Assembly: GCA_959601495.1 (NCBI GenBank)
Contig: CAUGPT010000008.1
Span: forward strand, 1 to 64,000
Length of the DNA stretch: 64,000 nucleotides
Direction: 5' to 3'
Source of the DNA: Avispirillum sp959601495
Lineage (GTDB): Bacteria; Bacillota; Clostridia; Oscillospirales; CAG-272
Shown piece after piece: positions 34,719-43,138 of the stretch; the stretch's first letter is position 1, and every line of letters begins with the position of its first letter. The notes beneath the pieces were generated by a model. It had not been told where the DNA came from. It ran no database searches and saw only the letters and a program-made list of their open reading frames with translations. The translations under genes and the position numbers were made by a program.

Positions 34719-34801
34719 GTTAGCGAAGGCTAACAAATTTTTAGACAAAAGGTTAGCGAAGGCTAACATTTTTTTCGGGCAAAAAGTTAGCGCTTGCTAA
34801 C
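34719..34801. promoter_or_regulatory. Array of three GTTAGC-N4-GCTAAC operators
   Basis: Sites at 34719-34734, 34752-34767 and 34786-34801 share GTTAGC...GCTAAC with spacers GAAG, GAAG and GCTT. Starts are 33 and 34 bp apart (about three helical turns), so bound dimers would lie on one face of the DNA. The position downstream of the -10 box fits repression. The half-site TTAGC resembles motifs bound by DtxR/IdeR-family metal regulators, but the spacing differs from the IdeR palindrome, so the regulator remains to be identified. Confidence 0.85.
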
Positions 34802-34843
34802 ACAACAGTCGCGCGTGCCGCGGGGAAAACGGAGAATTTAACT

Positions 34844-35056
34844 ATGATGCCGCTTTGTTTAGCTGATATCGGAGAAGAGAACATAATAAAAAAGATAGGC
34901 GGAAGCCCCGATGTAAAAAAACATCTTGAGGATCTCGGATTTGTGGTGGGCGGCAGCGTCAGCATAGTAAGCACTCTCAGCGGAAATGTAATTGTAAACA
35001 TAAAAGAGTCCAGAGTTGCCATAAGCGAAGAGATGGCAAGAAAGATCATGATCTGA
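34844..35056 (+). CDS. feoA: FeoA domain protein
   Basis: A 70-residue SH3-like FeoA protein. GGSPDVKKHLEDLGFVVGGSVSIV is the family core, which is thought to regulate the FeoB transporter. The ribosome site GGAG lies nine bases before ATG 34844. It is the first of two tandem feoA genes; the second is 46 bp downstream. Four operator palindromes precede it. Confidence 0.92.
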   Translation: MMPLCLADIGEENIIKKIGGSPDVKKHLEDLGFVVGGSVSIVSTLSGNVIVNIKESRVAISEEMARKIMI

Positions 35057-35102
35057 TCATAAAACCGATTAAGTTTTTACTGATATATAAGGAGGAATGG
35101 CA

Positions 35103-35324
35103 ATGAAAACTCTCAGAGACGTAAAGGTCGGAGAAACCGTAAAGGTAGTAAAGCTTCACGGTGAGGGCGCGATCAAAAGACGTATTATGGACATGGGTCT
35201 TACCAAGGGAACCGAAGTCTATGTACGCAAGGTTGCTCCTCTCGGCGACCCTGTAGAAGTCACCGTTCGCGGATATGAGCTTTCCATCAGAAAAGCCGAC
35301 GCGGAAATGATCGAAGTCGAGTGA
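35103..35324 (+). CDS. feoA: Second FeoA domain protein
   Basis: A 73-residue FeoA protein beginning MKTLRDVKVGETVKVVKLHG, with the core IKRRIMDMGLTKGTEVYVRK. ATG 35103 is preceded by GGAGG seven bases upstream; ATG 35097 lies too near the ribosome site. It differs clearly from the first FeoA, so the pair is not a recent duplicate. Tandem feoA genes are frequent before feoB in Clostridia. Confidence 0.93.
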   Translation: MKTLRDVKVGETVKVVKLHGEGAIKRRIMDMGLTKGTEVYVRKVAPLGDPVEVTVRGYELSIRKADAEMIEVE

Positions 35325-35395
35325 CTTTGCAAATGCCCCGTATCAAATAAATATCAGGCAGCCGACCGGCTGTTCCAAAGAAAGAGAGGATCAAA

Positions 35396-37891
35396 ATGGA
35401 TCTGAGAATTGCCCTTGCGGGTAACCCTAACTGCGGTAAAACGACACTGTTCAACGCGCTTACCGGTTCAAACCAGTTCGTCGGTAACTGGCCCGGCGTT
35501 ACTGTAGAGAAGAAGGAAGGCAAGCTTAAAAAGCACGACGGCGTTATCATCACCGACCTTCCCGGTATTTACTCCCTTTCTCCCTACACTCTTGAAGAGG
35601 TAGTCGCGAGAAACTATCTTATCGGCGAGCGTCCCGACGCCATACTTAACCTTATCGACGGTACCAACCTTGAAAGAAACCTTTACCTCACCACGCAGCT
35701 CGTTGAGCTCGGTATCCCCGTTGTCGTTGCCATCAACATGATAGATGTTGTCAAGAAAAACGGCGACAAGATCGATGTACCGGAGCTTTCACGTCAGCTG
35801 GGCTGCAAGGTCGTTGAGATCTCGGCGCTCAAGGGCACGGGCGTAATGGAGGCGGCCGAGGCTGCTATCGACGCCGCGAAGAACGCAAAGACCGTTCCTC
35901 AGCACACGTTCTCCGGCGTTGTTGAGCATGCACTTGCTCACATTGAGGAGGCTGCCGTTCACGGACTTCCCGAGGAGCAGCAGAGATGGTACGCCATCAA
36001 GATATTTGAGAGAGACGACAAGGTCCTTGCTTCTCTCAATATAGACAAAGCAGTTCTCGAGCATATCGAGGCAGACATCAAGGCTGCCGAAGAGGAGCTT
36101 GACGACGACGCGGAGTCTATCATCACAAACGAGAGATACGTATACATAGCAACAGTTATAAAGGCTTGCTACAAAAAGAAGAACAAGGGCAAGCTCTCCA
36201 CTTCCGACAAGATCGACCGAGTAGTTACAAACCGTTGGCTCGGACTTCCCATATTCGCAGTTGTAATGTTCCTGGTTTACTACATTTCCATGGTAACCGT
36301 AGGTTCATGGGCGACCGACTGGGCAAACGACGGACTGTTCGGCGACGGCTGGCATCTTCTCGGCATCGGCAGCAAGGCGTACGAAACCGTAAACGACGAC
36401 TACACCGCCGCTACCGAAGCTGTTCAGGCATTTTTACCCGATCTTAACATCGATCCCGAGAGCGATGACTTTGACGAGTCCGCAGCTCTCGACGAGATGA
36501 AGAGCTTCAAGAGCGACTCCGAGACCGCGACCGTTGAGGTCGAGGACGAAGAAACTCTGGCCGTAAATGAGCTGACCGCATTCTACTCCTCCATCCCCAA
36601 GGATGTCAAAGAAGATGAGACGGTCGCAATGACCTATAAGGACGCTGTTGACTACCTCAGCGAAAACGGCTTTGACGCTCCCGATCCCGCAGACTACGGC
36701 GTTTGGGTTCCCGGTGTTCCCGTGCTGGTAGGCGAGGGTCTTGAAAAAGCAGGCGCTGCAGATTGGCTTTCCGGACTTATCAACGACGGTATCGTTGCCG
36801 GTGTCGGCGCGGTGCTCGGATTTGTTCCCCAGATGCTCGTGCTGTTCCTGCTTCTGGCATTCCTGGAGGCCTGCGGCTACATGTCACGTATAGCATTCGT
36901 GCTTGACCGTATATTCCGCCGCTTCGGACTGTCCGGCAAATCATTCATTCCCATGCTTATAGGTACAGGCTGCGGCGTTCCCGGTATCATGGCGTCCCGT
37001 ACGATCGAAAACGAGCGTGACCGCCGTATGACCATCATGACCACAACATTTATTCCCTGCGGCGCCAAGATTCCCTTTATTGCAATGATCGCCGGCGCTA
37101 TATTCGGCGGCTCTCCCTGGGTATCCACGGGCGCGTACTTTATCGGTATGGCTGCGATAATCGTTTCCGGCATCATGCTTAAAAAGACAAAGATGTTCGC
37201 GGGCGATCCCGCTCCCTTCGTAATGGAGCTTCCCGCATACCATATGCCTACCCCCGCAAACGTTCTCCGCTCCATGTGGGAGCGCGGCTGGTCCTTCATC
37301 AAGAAGGCAGGCACAATTATCCTGCTGTCCACTATCCTTGTTTGGTTTACTACATACTTCGGTGTTGTTGACGGCAGCTTCCGTATGCTCGGTGAGGATG
37401 AACTCGACAAATCCATTCTTGCGGTTATCGGATCAGGAATAGCATGGATTTTCAAGCCTTTGGGCTGGGGCGAGTGGCAGGCGGCAGTTGCTTCCATTAC
37501 GGGACTTGTGGCAAAGGAAAACATTGTCGGCACAATGGGCATCCTCTACGGAGGCGGAGATGCAAGCGTATATTCCAATATCGCTGCGGCATTCACAGGC
37601 ATCAGCGGCATGTCCTTCCTCGTCTTCAACCTTCTGTGCGCGCCCTGCTTTGCAGCGATCGGTGCTATCAAGCGTGAGATGAACAACGCAAAGTGGACAT
37701 GGTTTGCGATCGCTTACCAGTGCGGCTTCGCATATGCGATCTCTCTCATGGTTAACCAGTTCGGACTGCTGTTCACCGGCAATGTAAACGTTATCGGCCT
37801 TATAGCTGCAATCGCTGTTCTGGCGTTCATGATCTTCATGCTTGTTCGCCCCTACAAGGAAGCGACAAAGCTTACCGCAAAGGTAAAATAA
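35396..37891 (+). CDS. feoB: Ferrous iron transporter FeoB
   Basis: An 831-residue Fe2+ transporter. The G domain has the P loop GNPNCGKTT at 10-18, a DLPGIYSLSP G3 segment near 54 and INMIDV (NxxD) near 117. Two copies of the membrane core repeat follow, with the Cys-containing motifs GTGCGVPGI near 525 and the later PCFAAIGAIKREM. Residues about 312-440 form an acidic soluble insert between helices that most bacterial FeoB lack. It is the third gene of the feo operon and is followed 45 bp later by the small Cys-rich protein. Confidence 0.95.
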   Translation: MDLRIALAGNPNCGKTTLFNALTGSNQFVGNWPGVTVEKKEGKLKKHDGVIITDLPGIYSLSPYTLEEVVARNYLIGERPDAILNLIDGTNLERNLYLTTQLVELGIPVVVAINMIDVVKKNGDKIDVPELSRQLGCKVVEISALKGTGVMEAAEAAIDAAKNAKTVPQHTFSGVVEHALAHIEEAAVHGLPEEQQRWYAIKIFERDDKVLASLNIDKAVLEHIEADIKAAEEELDDDAESIITNERYVYIATVIKACYKKKNKGKLSTSDKIDRVVTNRWLGLPIFAVVMFLVYYISMVTVGSWATDWANDGLFGDGWHLLGIGSKAYETVNDDYTAATEAVQAFLPDLNIDPESDDFDESAALDEMKSFKSDSETATVEVEDEETLAVNELTAFYSSIPKDVKEDETVAMTYKDAVDYLSENGFDAPDPADYGVWVPGVPVLVGEGLEKAGAADWLSGLINDGIVAGVGAVLGFVPQMLVLFLLLAFLEACGYMSRIAFVLDRIFRRFGLSGKSFIPMLIGTGCGVPGIMASRTIENERDRRMTIMTTTFIPCGAKIPFIAMIAGAIFGGSPWVSTGAYFIGMAAIIVSGIMLKKTKMFAGDPAPFVMELPAYHMPTPANVLRSMWERGWSFIKKAGTIILLSTILVWFTTYFGVVDGSFRMLGEDELDKSILAVIGSGIAWIFKPLGWGEWQAAVASITGLVAKENIVGTMGILYGGGDASVYSNIAAAFTGISGMSFLVFNLLCAPCFAAIGAIKREMNNAKWTWFAIAYQCGFAYAISLMVNQFGLLFTGNVNVIGLIAAIAVLAFMIFMLVRPYKEATKLTAKVK

Positions 37892-37936
37892 TCACTGCAT
37901 CGTCAGCATATACTTTATAAAAAGGAGTCGATATAT

Positions 37937-38107
37937 ATGCTTCAATGGCTTTCCGAAAATCTTGCAACGATTCTCGTCTGCGCGGGTCTGGCGGCAATAG
38001 TCGCCGTAATAATCGCGGTCATGGTGAGAGATAAGAAAAAAGGAAAATCTGCCTGCGGGGGTAATTGCGCGCACTGCTCAATGTCCGGCTCCTGCCATAA
38101 GAAATAA
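37937..38107 (+). CDS. FeoB-associated Cys-rich membrane protein
   Basis: A 56-residue protein with one N-terminal membrane helix (about 9-30) and a basic tail containing CGGNCAHCSMSGSC near its C-terminus. That pattern (four Cys in a short tail) is the FeoB-associated Cys-rich family, possibly binding Fe2+ or an iron-sulfur centre. It is too short for a typical ORF list but has an AAAGGAG ribosome site and lies 45 bp after feoB. It ends before the terminator at 38117. Confidence 0.9.
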   Translation: MLQWLSENLATILVCAGLAAIVAVIIAVMVRDKKKGKSACGGNCAHCSMSGSCHKK

Positions 38108-38116
38108 TCAGGGTAG

Positions 38117-38149
38117 GGGAGACGGCATAACGCCGTCTCCCTTGACTTT
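38117..38149 (+). terminator. Intrinsic terminator of the feo operon
   Basis: Ten-bp stem GGGAGACGGC / GCCGTCTCCC with a 5-nt loop, followed by TTGACTTTT. Confidence 0.8.
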
Positions 38150-38158
38150 TCAAGCGAG

Positions 38159-38174
38159 GTTAGCAAACGCTAAC
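38159..38174. promoter_or_regulatory. GTTAGC-N4-GCTAAC palindrome, site 5
   Basis: GTTAGC (38159-38164), AAAC, GCTAAC (38169-38174). It is the same palindrome as the feo operator and lies 60 bp before the ABC ATPase start. No consensus promoter boxes are clear near it. Confidence 0.75.
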
Positions 38175-38234
38175 TTGGAATTGCGGCGGACAAGGGTACC
38201 GCCCAAAGCTTATTATCAGTAAACGGAGAACGAT

Positions 38235-38942
38235 ATGGCTTCTAACATTGTTGAATTTCAGAATGTCAGCCGCGTTTATAAAAGCGGCGACCACGAGCAA
38301 AAGGCGCTTGACGGCGTTACAATGAAGCTTTGCGCCGGAAAATTTATAGTTGTTCTGGGTCCCAGCGGAGCGGGCAAGAGCACGCTTCTGAACCTTCTCG
38401 GCGGTCTGGACAGCCCTACGGAAGGTAAAATAATTGTTGACGGACGCGATATTTCAAAGCTTTCCGCAGACGAGCTCGCGGAGTACAGAGCCGAGACCGT
38501 CGGATTCGTTTTTCAGTTCTACAACCTCGTGCCCACGCTGACCGTCCACGAAAACGTGGCGCTTGTAAAAGAAATTGCCCCCGATGCGCTTTCCGCCACA
38601 AAGATGATAGAAGAAGTGGGACTTTCGGATCACCTTAAAAACTTTCCCGCCGAGCTGTCGGGAGGCGAGCAGCAGAGAGTCTCGATCGCCCGCGCGCTTG
38701 CGAAAAATCCGAAGATCCTTCTTTGCGACGAGCCCACGGGCGCTCTTGACTCCGAGACCGGAGTTCTGGTGCTGAAGCTGCTTCTCAAAATGGCAAAGGA
38801 TTACGGCAAGACTATCGTTATAGTGACCCACAACCAGAACATTGCGAAAATGGCGGACGAGGTCATCCGCGTCAAAAACGGAAAGATAGTTTCCATAGAG
38901 GAAAATCCCTCTCCCGCGTCTGCAGACTCTATCGACTGGTAA
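38235..38942 (+). CDS. ABC transporter ATP-binding protein (FtsE/LolD type)
   Basis: A 235-residue ATPase. Walker A GPSGAGKST near residue 39, the Q loop in VFQFYNLVPTL near 87, signature LSGGEQQR near 141, Walker B LLCDEPTGALD near 161 and switch His in VTHNQN near 197. The following gene encodes its FtsX-like permease. The palindrome at 38159 suggests the exporter belongs to the metal regulon. Confidence 0.93.
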   Translation: MASNIVEFQNVSRVYKSGDHEQKALDGVTMKLCAGKFIVVLGPSGAGKSTLLNLLGGLDSPTEGKIIVDGRDISKLSADELAEYRAETVGFVFQFYNLVPTLTVHENVALVKEIAPDALSATKMIEEVGLSDHLKNFPAELSGGEQQRVSIARALAKNPKILLCDEPTGALDSETGVLVLKLLLKMAKDYGKTIVIVTHNQNIAKMADEVIRVKNGKIVSIEENPSPASADSIDW

Positions 38943-38958
38943 AGGCGGGTGACGGCGA

Positions 38959-41241
38959 ATGCTTTTCAGAAAACTGTGGAGAACTATGGGCGTCTACAAG
39001 GCGCAGTTTATCTCCATGATCATTATGATATGTCTCGGCGTCGGCGTGGTCGTAGGCTTCAACACGGAGTGGTACAGCATTGAAAGAAACACCGACAAGT
39101 TCTTTGACAAGTGCGGATACGCCGACTACCGCATATACTCAGAGCGCGGCTTTTCCGAAGAAGAGCTTGAAAAAGTCGCGGATATCGACGGAGCGGATGC
39201 CGCTGCGAGATTTCTTTCCGTCGCGGCTGATATAAAAGGCAGCGACGGCAACAGCGCGGCGCTCACCGTCACGACGGATAAGGATGTTTCATCGTTTATT
39301 GTGACAAGCGGCGAAGCCTACGATGCAAACAGCCCCGACGGTGTCTGGCTTTCGGACAAGTATGCCGAGGCAAACGATATCTCTCTCGGCGACAGCATAA
39401 CGTTTGTATACCGCAGCACGGAAATTACGGGCAAGGTGCGCGGGCTTATAAAGGCTGCCGAGTATCTTGTGTGCGTGCGCGACGAAAGTCAGCTCATGCC
39501 CGACTATGACACTTACGGATATGCGTACATTTCTCCCACGCTTTACAAGGAAGCTGCGGGCTTTGAGTTTTACCCCCAGATACACGTTATAAGCGCAAGG
39601 GAAAGGGACGGCTTTTTCGACGATGTTGACAAGGCGATCGGAGAAACAACGCTTATTCTTACAAAAGAAGAATCGTCGGCATACTCTCTCTCCCGCGGCG
39701 AGATTGACGAGGGAAAGACCATGGGCAGCGTGCTTCCGGTTCTGTTTCTGCTTATAGCGGTGCTGACTATGGTAACGACCATGCACCGCCTCTGCGCAAA
39801 GGAAAAAACGCAGATAGGCACGCTTAAAGCGCTGGGCTTCAAGGACAGACGCATACTCCTTCACTACACGTCGTACGCGTTCACCATCGGCATCATCGGC
39901 AGTGCCGCGGGCATTGGCCTCGGGTACGCAATCGCGTGGTACGTCATGAACCCGAGCGGAACCATGGGCACATATTTCGATATGCCGCAGTGGAAGCTTT
40001 ATATGCCTCTCTTCTGCGTATTTATAATAATCGGGATAATCGTTCTTCTGACGCTTATCGGCTTTGCCTCCGTCAGAAGCATGCTGAGGGGAACGGCGGC
40101 GGACGCGCTGAGACCGTATACTCCCAAAAAGATGAAGCCCATGCTTATTGAGCGCACGAATATGTTCCACCGCCTTTCCTTCGGCACAAGGTGGAATATG
40201 AGAGACATAATGCGCCACAAGTCGAGAACGGCGATGACCCTTATCGGCATTATTGGCTGCATGATGATTATAGTATGCGCATTCGGCATGAGGGACACAA
40301 TGTCCGCTTTTCTCGATATGTACTATGACGGTGCGACAAACTACTCGTCGAGGATCTATCTGAGCGAGAGCGCCGACAGTGATGCCCGCCGGGAGGTCAT
40401 AGACGCATACGACGGCGACTGGAGCCAATCCGTAAGCGTGCAGACGGAAAACGACAAGACCGTGTCGCTCGATATATATTCTCTCAGCCATGACGCCGTG
40501 AAATTTCCCGGAAAAGAGAAGGGCTACACCGACATACGGGACGACGGAGCGTATGTTTGTATGCGCATCGCGGACGATCTGGGCATCGATGCGGGCGACA
40601 GCATAACGCTTTCCCCATACGGCACGGACGATAAATATACGTTCAAGGTCTCGGGCATTATCCGCAGCGTTTCGGAGTCGGTCGTAATTACGCCGAGGTG
40701 CGCCGAGGATGCGGGCATCACTCCTGTGCCGGATTCGGTATACACCGACACGCCCAAGGCGGATATAGAAGCGCTTGACGCGGTAAAAAGCGTGCAGTCA
40801 AGGCAGGCTATCGTGGATTCATTCGATACGTTTATGGAAATAATGAACGCCATGATAGCGGTCTTTGTGGTCGGAGGACTTGTACTCGGCGTCGTTGTGC
40901 TGTATAATCTGGGTGTAATGAGCTATACCGAGCGCTACCGTGAGCTTGCGACGCTGAAAGTCGTCGGCTTCAGGGACAGGCGCATAGGCGGTATACTTAT
41001 AGGTCAGAATCTGTGGCTCAGCGTTGTCGGAGTCATTCTCGGGCTGCCTATGGGCGCCGGCGTGCTTGACTACGCACTGAAAAAGATGGCGGGCGAATAC
41101 GAAATGCGCATGACGCTCGGCTGGGCGACATATGTTTTCAGCATAGCGCTCACAATGGGCGTGTCTCTGCTGGTAAGCGCCATGGTCTCAAGGAAAAACA
41201 GAAAAATTGATATGGTAGAAGCGCTGAAAGGCGCGGAGTGA
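38959..41241 (+). CDS. FtsX-type ABC permease (two FtsX domains)
   Basis: A 760-residue permease. Helix 1 near residue 20-38 is followed by a large external domain (about 40-250); three helices lie near 260-370, the next about 425-445, a second external domain spans about 450-625, and three more helices end the protein. The two halves carry repeated FtsX cores, with KALGFKDRRILLHY in the first and LKVVGFRDRRIGGI in the second. It follows its ATPase after 16 bp. Such permeases export peptides or lipids; metal association is inferred from position only. Confidence 0.9.
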   Translation: MLFRKLWRTMGVYKAQFISMIIMICLGVGVVVGFNTEWYSIERNTDKFFDKCGYADYRIYSERGFSEEELEKVADIDGADAAARFLSVAADIKGSDGNSAALTVTTDKDVSSFIVTSGEAYDANSPDGVWLSDKYAEANDISLGDSITFVYRSTEITGKVRGLIKAAEYLVCVRDESQLMPDYDTYGYAYISPTLYKEAAGFEFYPQIHVISARERDGFFDDVDKAIGETTLILTKEESSAYSLSRGEIDEGKTMGSVLPVLFLLIAVLTMVTTMHRLCAKEKTQIGTLKALGFKDRRILLHYTSYAFTIGIIGSAAGIGLGYAIAWYVMNPSGTMGTYFDMPQWKLYMPLFCVFIIIGIIVLLTLIGFASVRSMLRGTAADALRPYTPKKMKPMLIERTNMFHRLSFGTRWNMRDIMRHKSRTAMTLIGIIGCMMIIVCAFGMRDTMSAFLDMYYDGATNYSSRIYLSESADSDARREVIDAYDGDWSQSVSVQTENDKTVSLDIYSLSHDAVKFPGKEKGYTDIRDDGAYVCMRIADDLGIDAGDSITLSPYGTDDKYTFKVSGIIRSVSESVVITPRCAEDAGITPVPDSVYTDTPKADIEALDAVKSVQSRQAIVDSFDTFMEIMNAMIAVFVVGGLVLGVVVLYNLGVMSYTERYRELATLKVVGFRDRRIGGILIGQNLWLSVVGVILGLPMGAGVLDYALKKMAGEYEMRMTLGWATYVFSIALTMGVSLLVSAMVSRKNRKIDMVEALKGAE

Positions 41242-41274
41242 TCTCGCCGGCTGCGGCGGGAAAAGGAGAATCGT

Positions 41275-41562
41275 ATGATAAAAACAATACTTCATATTGA
41301 CGGCATGATGTGCGGAATGTGCGAGGCGCACATAAACGACGCGGTAAGACTTGCGTTCAACCCCAAAAAGGTCACATCCTCGCGTAGAAGCGGCGAGACC
41401 GTAGTAATATCGGCACAGCCTCTCGACGGGGCAAAGCTCGCCGAGGTCATAAAAAATACGGGCTACGATCTCAAAGGTATAGAATCCTTTGACGAGGGAG
41501 AAGCTCCCGAAAAAGAGAAAAAGCATTTCGGACTTTTTCACAGGAAAAAACAGCAGATCTGA
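41275..41562 (+). CDS. Heavy-metal-associated (HMA) domain protein
   Basis: A 95-residue protein. The N-terminus IDGMMCGMCEAHI carries the metal-binding MxCxxC motif at Cys13 and Cys16, and the rest (about 1-70) folds as an HMA ferredoxin-like domain. The last 25 residues are a basic and acidic tail ending KKQQI. It is likely a cytosolic metallochaperone. It follows the ABC exporter operon by 33 bp with an AGGAG site, and is closed by a terminator. Confidence 0.9.
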   Translation: MIKTILHIDGMMCGMCEAHINDAVRLAFNPKKVTSSRRSGETVVISAQPLDGAKLAEVIKNTGYDLKGIESFDEGEAPEKEKKHFGLFHRKKQQI

Positions 41563-41572
41563 AAAAAGAGAT

Positions 41573-41599
41573 GCCGCTCGTGCGGCTTTTCTTTTTTTG
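41573..41599 (+). terminator. Intrinsic terminator after the HMA gene
   Basis: Five-bp stem GCCGC / GCGGC with a TCGT loop, then TTTTCTTTTTTT. Confidence 0.75.
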
Positions 41600-41653
41600 T
41601 CAATTGGGCTTCTATGTATCGATAATTGCAATACCGATATGAGAAACAGGCAA

Positions 41654-41682
41654 TTCACAAACGAAAATATATTTGATACAAT
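41654..41682 (+). promoter_or_regulatory. Promoter of the rex-hydrogenase run
   Basis: TTCACA, 17-bp spacer, TACAAT, about 50 bp before the rex start. The -35 region reads AATTCACAAA, which equals half of a Rex-type operator; a full inverted repeat is not seen. Confidence 0.5.
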
Positions 41683-41731
41683 ACAATCGTAAAAGTGTGA
41701 AATTATGACAAATACCGACGGAGGTGCAGTC

Positions 41732-42346
41732 TTGAAGGAAAATGATATCTCCCGTGCAACGCTCGGAAGAATACCGATCTATTTGAAATATTTGCGTAGC
41801 CTTCCCGCCGGGACGGATACGGTTTCCGCAACGACCATAGCAAGAGACCTCGGGCTCGGCGAGGTCCAGGTCCGAAAGGATCTGGGCGCTCTCTGCGGTT
41901 CGGGCAAGCCGAAGATAGGATACACGACCGAAAGTCTGAGATCCAGTCTTGAGGGCTTTCTCGATCCGAAAAACGGAGGCGCAGTTATAGTGGGCGCAGG
42001 TAAACTGGGCAGGGCGCTGCTCGATTACGGCGGCTTTGCGGACTACGGTCTTGATATTTGCGCGGCGTTTGACAAAGCGGTCGAAAAACCGGAGCACACC
42101 GCTGCGGGAAAGCCCATACTTCCCGTGGCAGACCTTGCTGATTTCTGCAGAAAGTCCGGCGTCAAGATCGGCATAATCGCAGTTCCCGCCGCGTCTGCTC
42201 AGGAGGTCTGCAACGAACTGTGCGACTGCGGCATAAAGGCGATATGGTGCTTTGCGCCGTGTCAGCTTTACAAGCCGGCAGATGTTGTGATAAGATACGA
42301 AAACATGGCGCTGTCGCTCGCGCATCTGAAAATGCAGATAGTGTAA
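41732..42346 (+). CDS. rex: Redox-sensing transcriptional repressor Rex
   Basis: A 204-residue NADH/NAD+-responsive repressor. The N-terminal winged helix has ISRATLGRIPIYLKYL near residue 5 and the DNA-contacting LGLGEVQVRKDLG near 44; the Rossmann domain has VGAGKLGRALLDY near 85. I take TTG 41732 as the start because GGAGGT lies six bases upstream and gives the usual family N-terminus; ATG 41705 would add nine residues. It leads the run of Fe-S and hydrogenase genes that is closed by a terminator at 47961. Confidence 0.92.
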   Translation: MKENDISRATLGRIPIYLKYLRSLPAGTDTVSATTIARDLGLGEVQVRKDLGALCGSGKPKIGYTTESLRSSLEGFLDPKNGGAVIVGAGKLGRALLDYGGFADYGLDICAAFDKAVEKPEHTAAGKPILPVADLADFCRKSGVKIGIIAVPAASAQEVCNELCDCGIKAIWCFAPCQLYKPADVVIRYENMALSLAHLKMQIV

Positions 42347-42384
42347 GCGGCGGATTTGCAATACAGCTTACAGAAAGGCAAATT

Positions 42385-43122
42385 ATGAATCTCGACAGAA
42401 TAATCGCAGTCAGAAACAATAAAACGGTATACCGCGACGGCGATCGCTGCCTCAAAGTTTTCGGCGAGGGATATACGAAAGCCGAAATTCTCAACGAGGC
42501 GCGCAATCAGGAGCTTGTGCTTGAAGCCGGCATAAACGTGCCGGAGGTTCTTGAGATCAAGGACGTTGACGGAAAATGGGCGATAGTATACCGCTACATA
42601 AAGGGAAAAACAGTAGAACAGCTCATAAAGGAGCAGCCGGAAAACAGGGAAAAGCTGCTTTCCGATTTTGTGGATCTGCAGGTGGATATCCACTCAAAAT
42701 CATGTCCCGAGCTCACAAAGCTCAAGGACAAAATGAACAGGCGCATATGCAAGACGGATCTGCCTGCCACCGTGCGCTACAGCCTGCACGAGCAGCTTGA
42801 AAGCACGTCGCGCATAGCCAAGGTGTGCCACGGCGATTTTGAGCCGTCCAACGTTATCATTTCCGAGGACGGAACGCCGTATATCATCGACTGGTCCCAC
42901 GCGGCGCAGGGCGACGCGGCAGCGGACGCGGCGAGAACGTTCCTTTTGTTCTGGCTGAACGGCGATATCACAGGCGCCGAAGAGTATCTGAAGATGTTTT
43001 GCGAAAAGAGCAAAACCGAAATAAAATACGTCAAGAAGTGGATGCCGATGGTCTCTGCGGTACGTATGCTGAATAACGTAGCTGCGGAGCGCGAGTTTCT
43101 GTATTCATGGATTGACGCTTAA
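42385..43122 (+). CDS. APH-fold phosphotransferase (kinase)
   Basis: A 245-residue member of the aminoglycoside/choline kinase fold. The catalytic loop HGDFEPSNVI is near residue 149 and the metal-binding IDWSHA follows near 170. The N-lobe has KVFGEGYTKAEIL with the likely ATP Lys. Such proteins phosphorylate small molecules; a resistance role is not implied. Its place between rex and the hydrogenase genes is unusual. ATG 42385 follows AAAGGC; the frame is open upstream but overlaps rex. Confidence 0.8.
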   Translation: MNLDRIIAVRNNKTVYRDGDRCLKVFGEGYTKAEILNEARNQELVLEAGINVPEVLEIKDVDGKWAIVYRYIKGKTVEQLIKEQPENREKLLSDFVDLQVDIHSKSCPELTKLKDKMNRRICKTDLPATVRYSLHEQLESTSRIAKVCHGDFEPSNVIISEDGTPYIIDWSHAAQGDAAADAARTFLLFWLNGDITGAEEYLKMFCEKSKTEIKYVKKWMPMVSAVRMLNNVAAEREFLYSWIDA

Positions 43123-43138
43123 TTAAAGGAGAAAAAAT

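Noticed and set aside
38142..38170. Promoter at TTGACT beside the fifth palindrome
   Set aside because: No -10 box fits at 16-18 bp; TTGACT is part of the terminator tail.
41654..41682. Full Rex operator at the rex promoter
   Set aside because: Only one half-site (TTCACAA-like) is seen; the inverted partner is missing.
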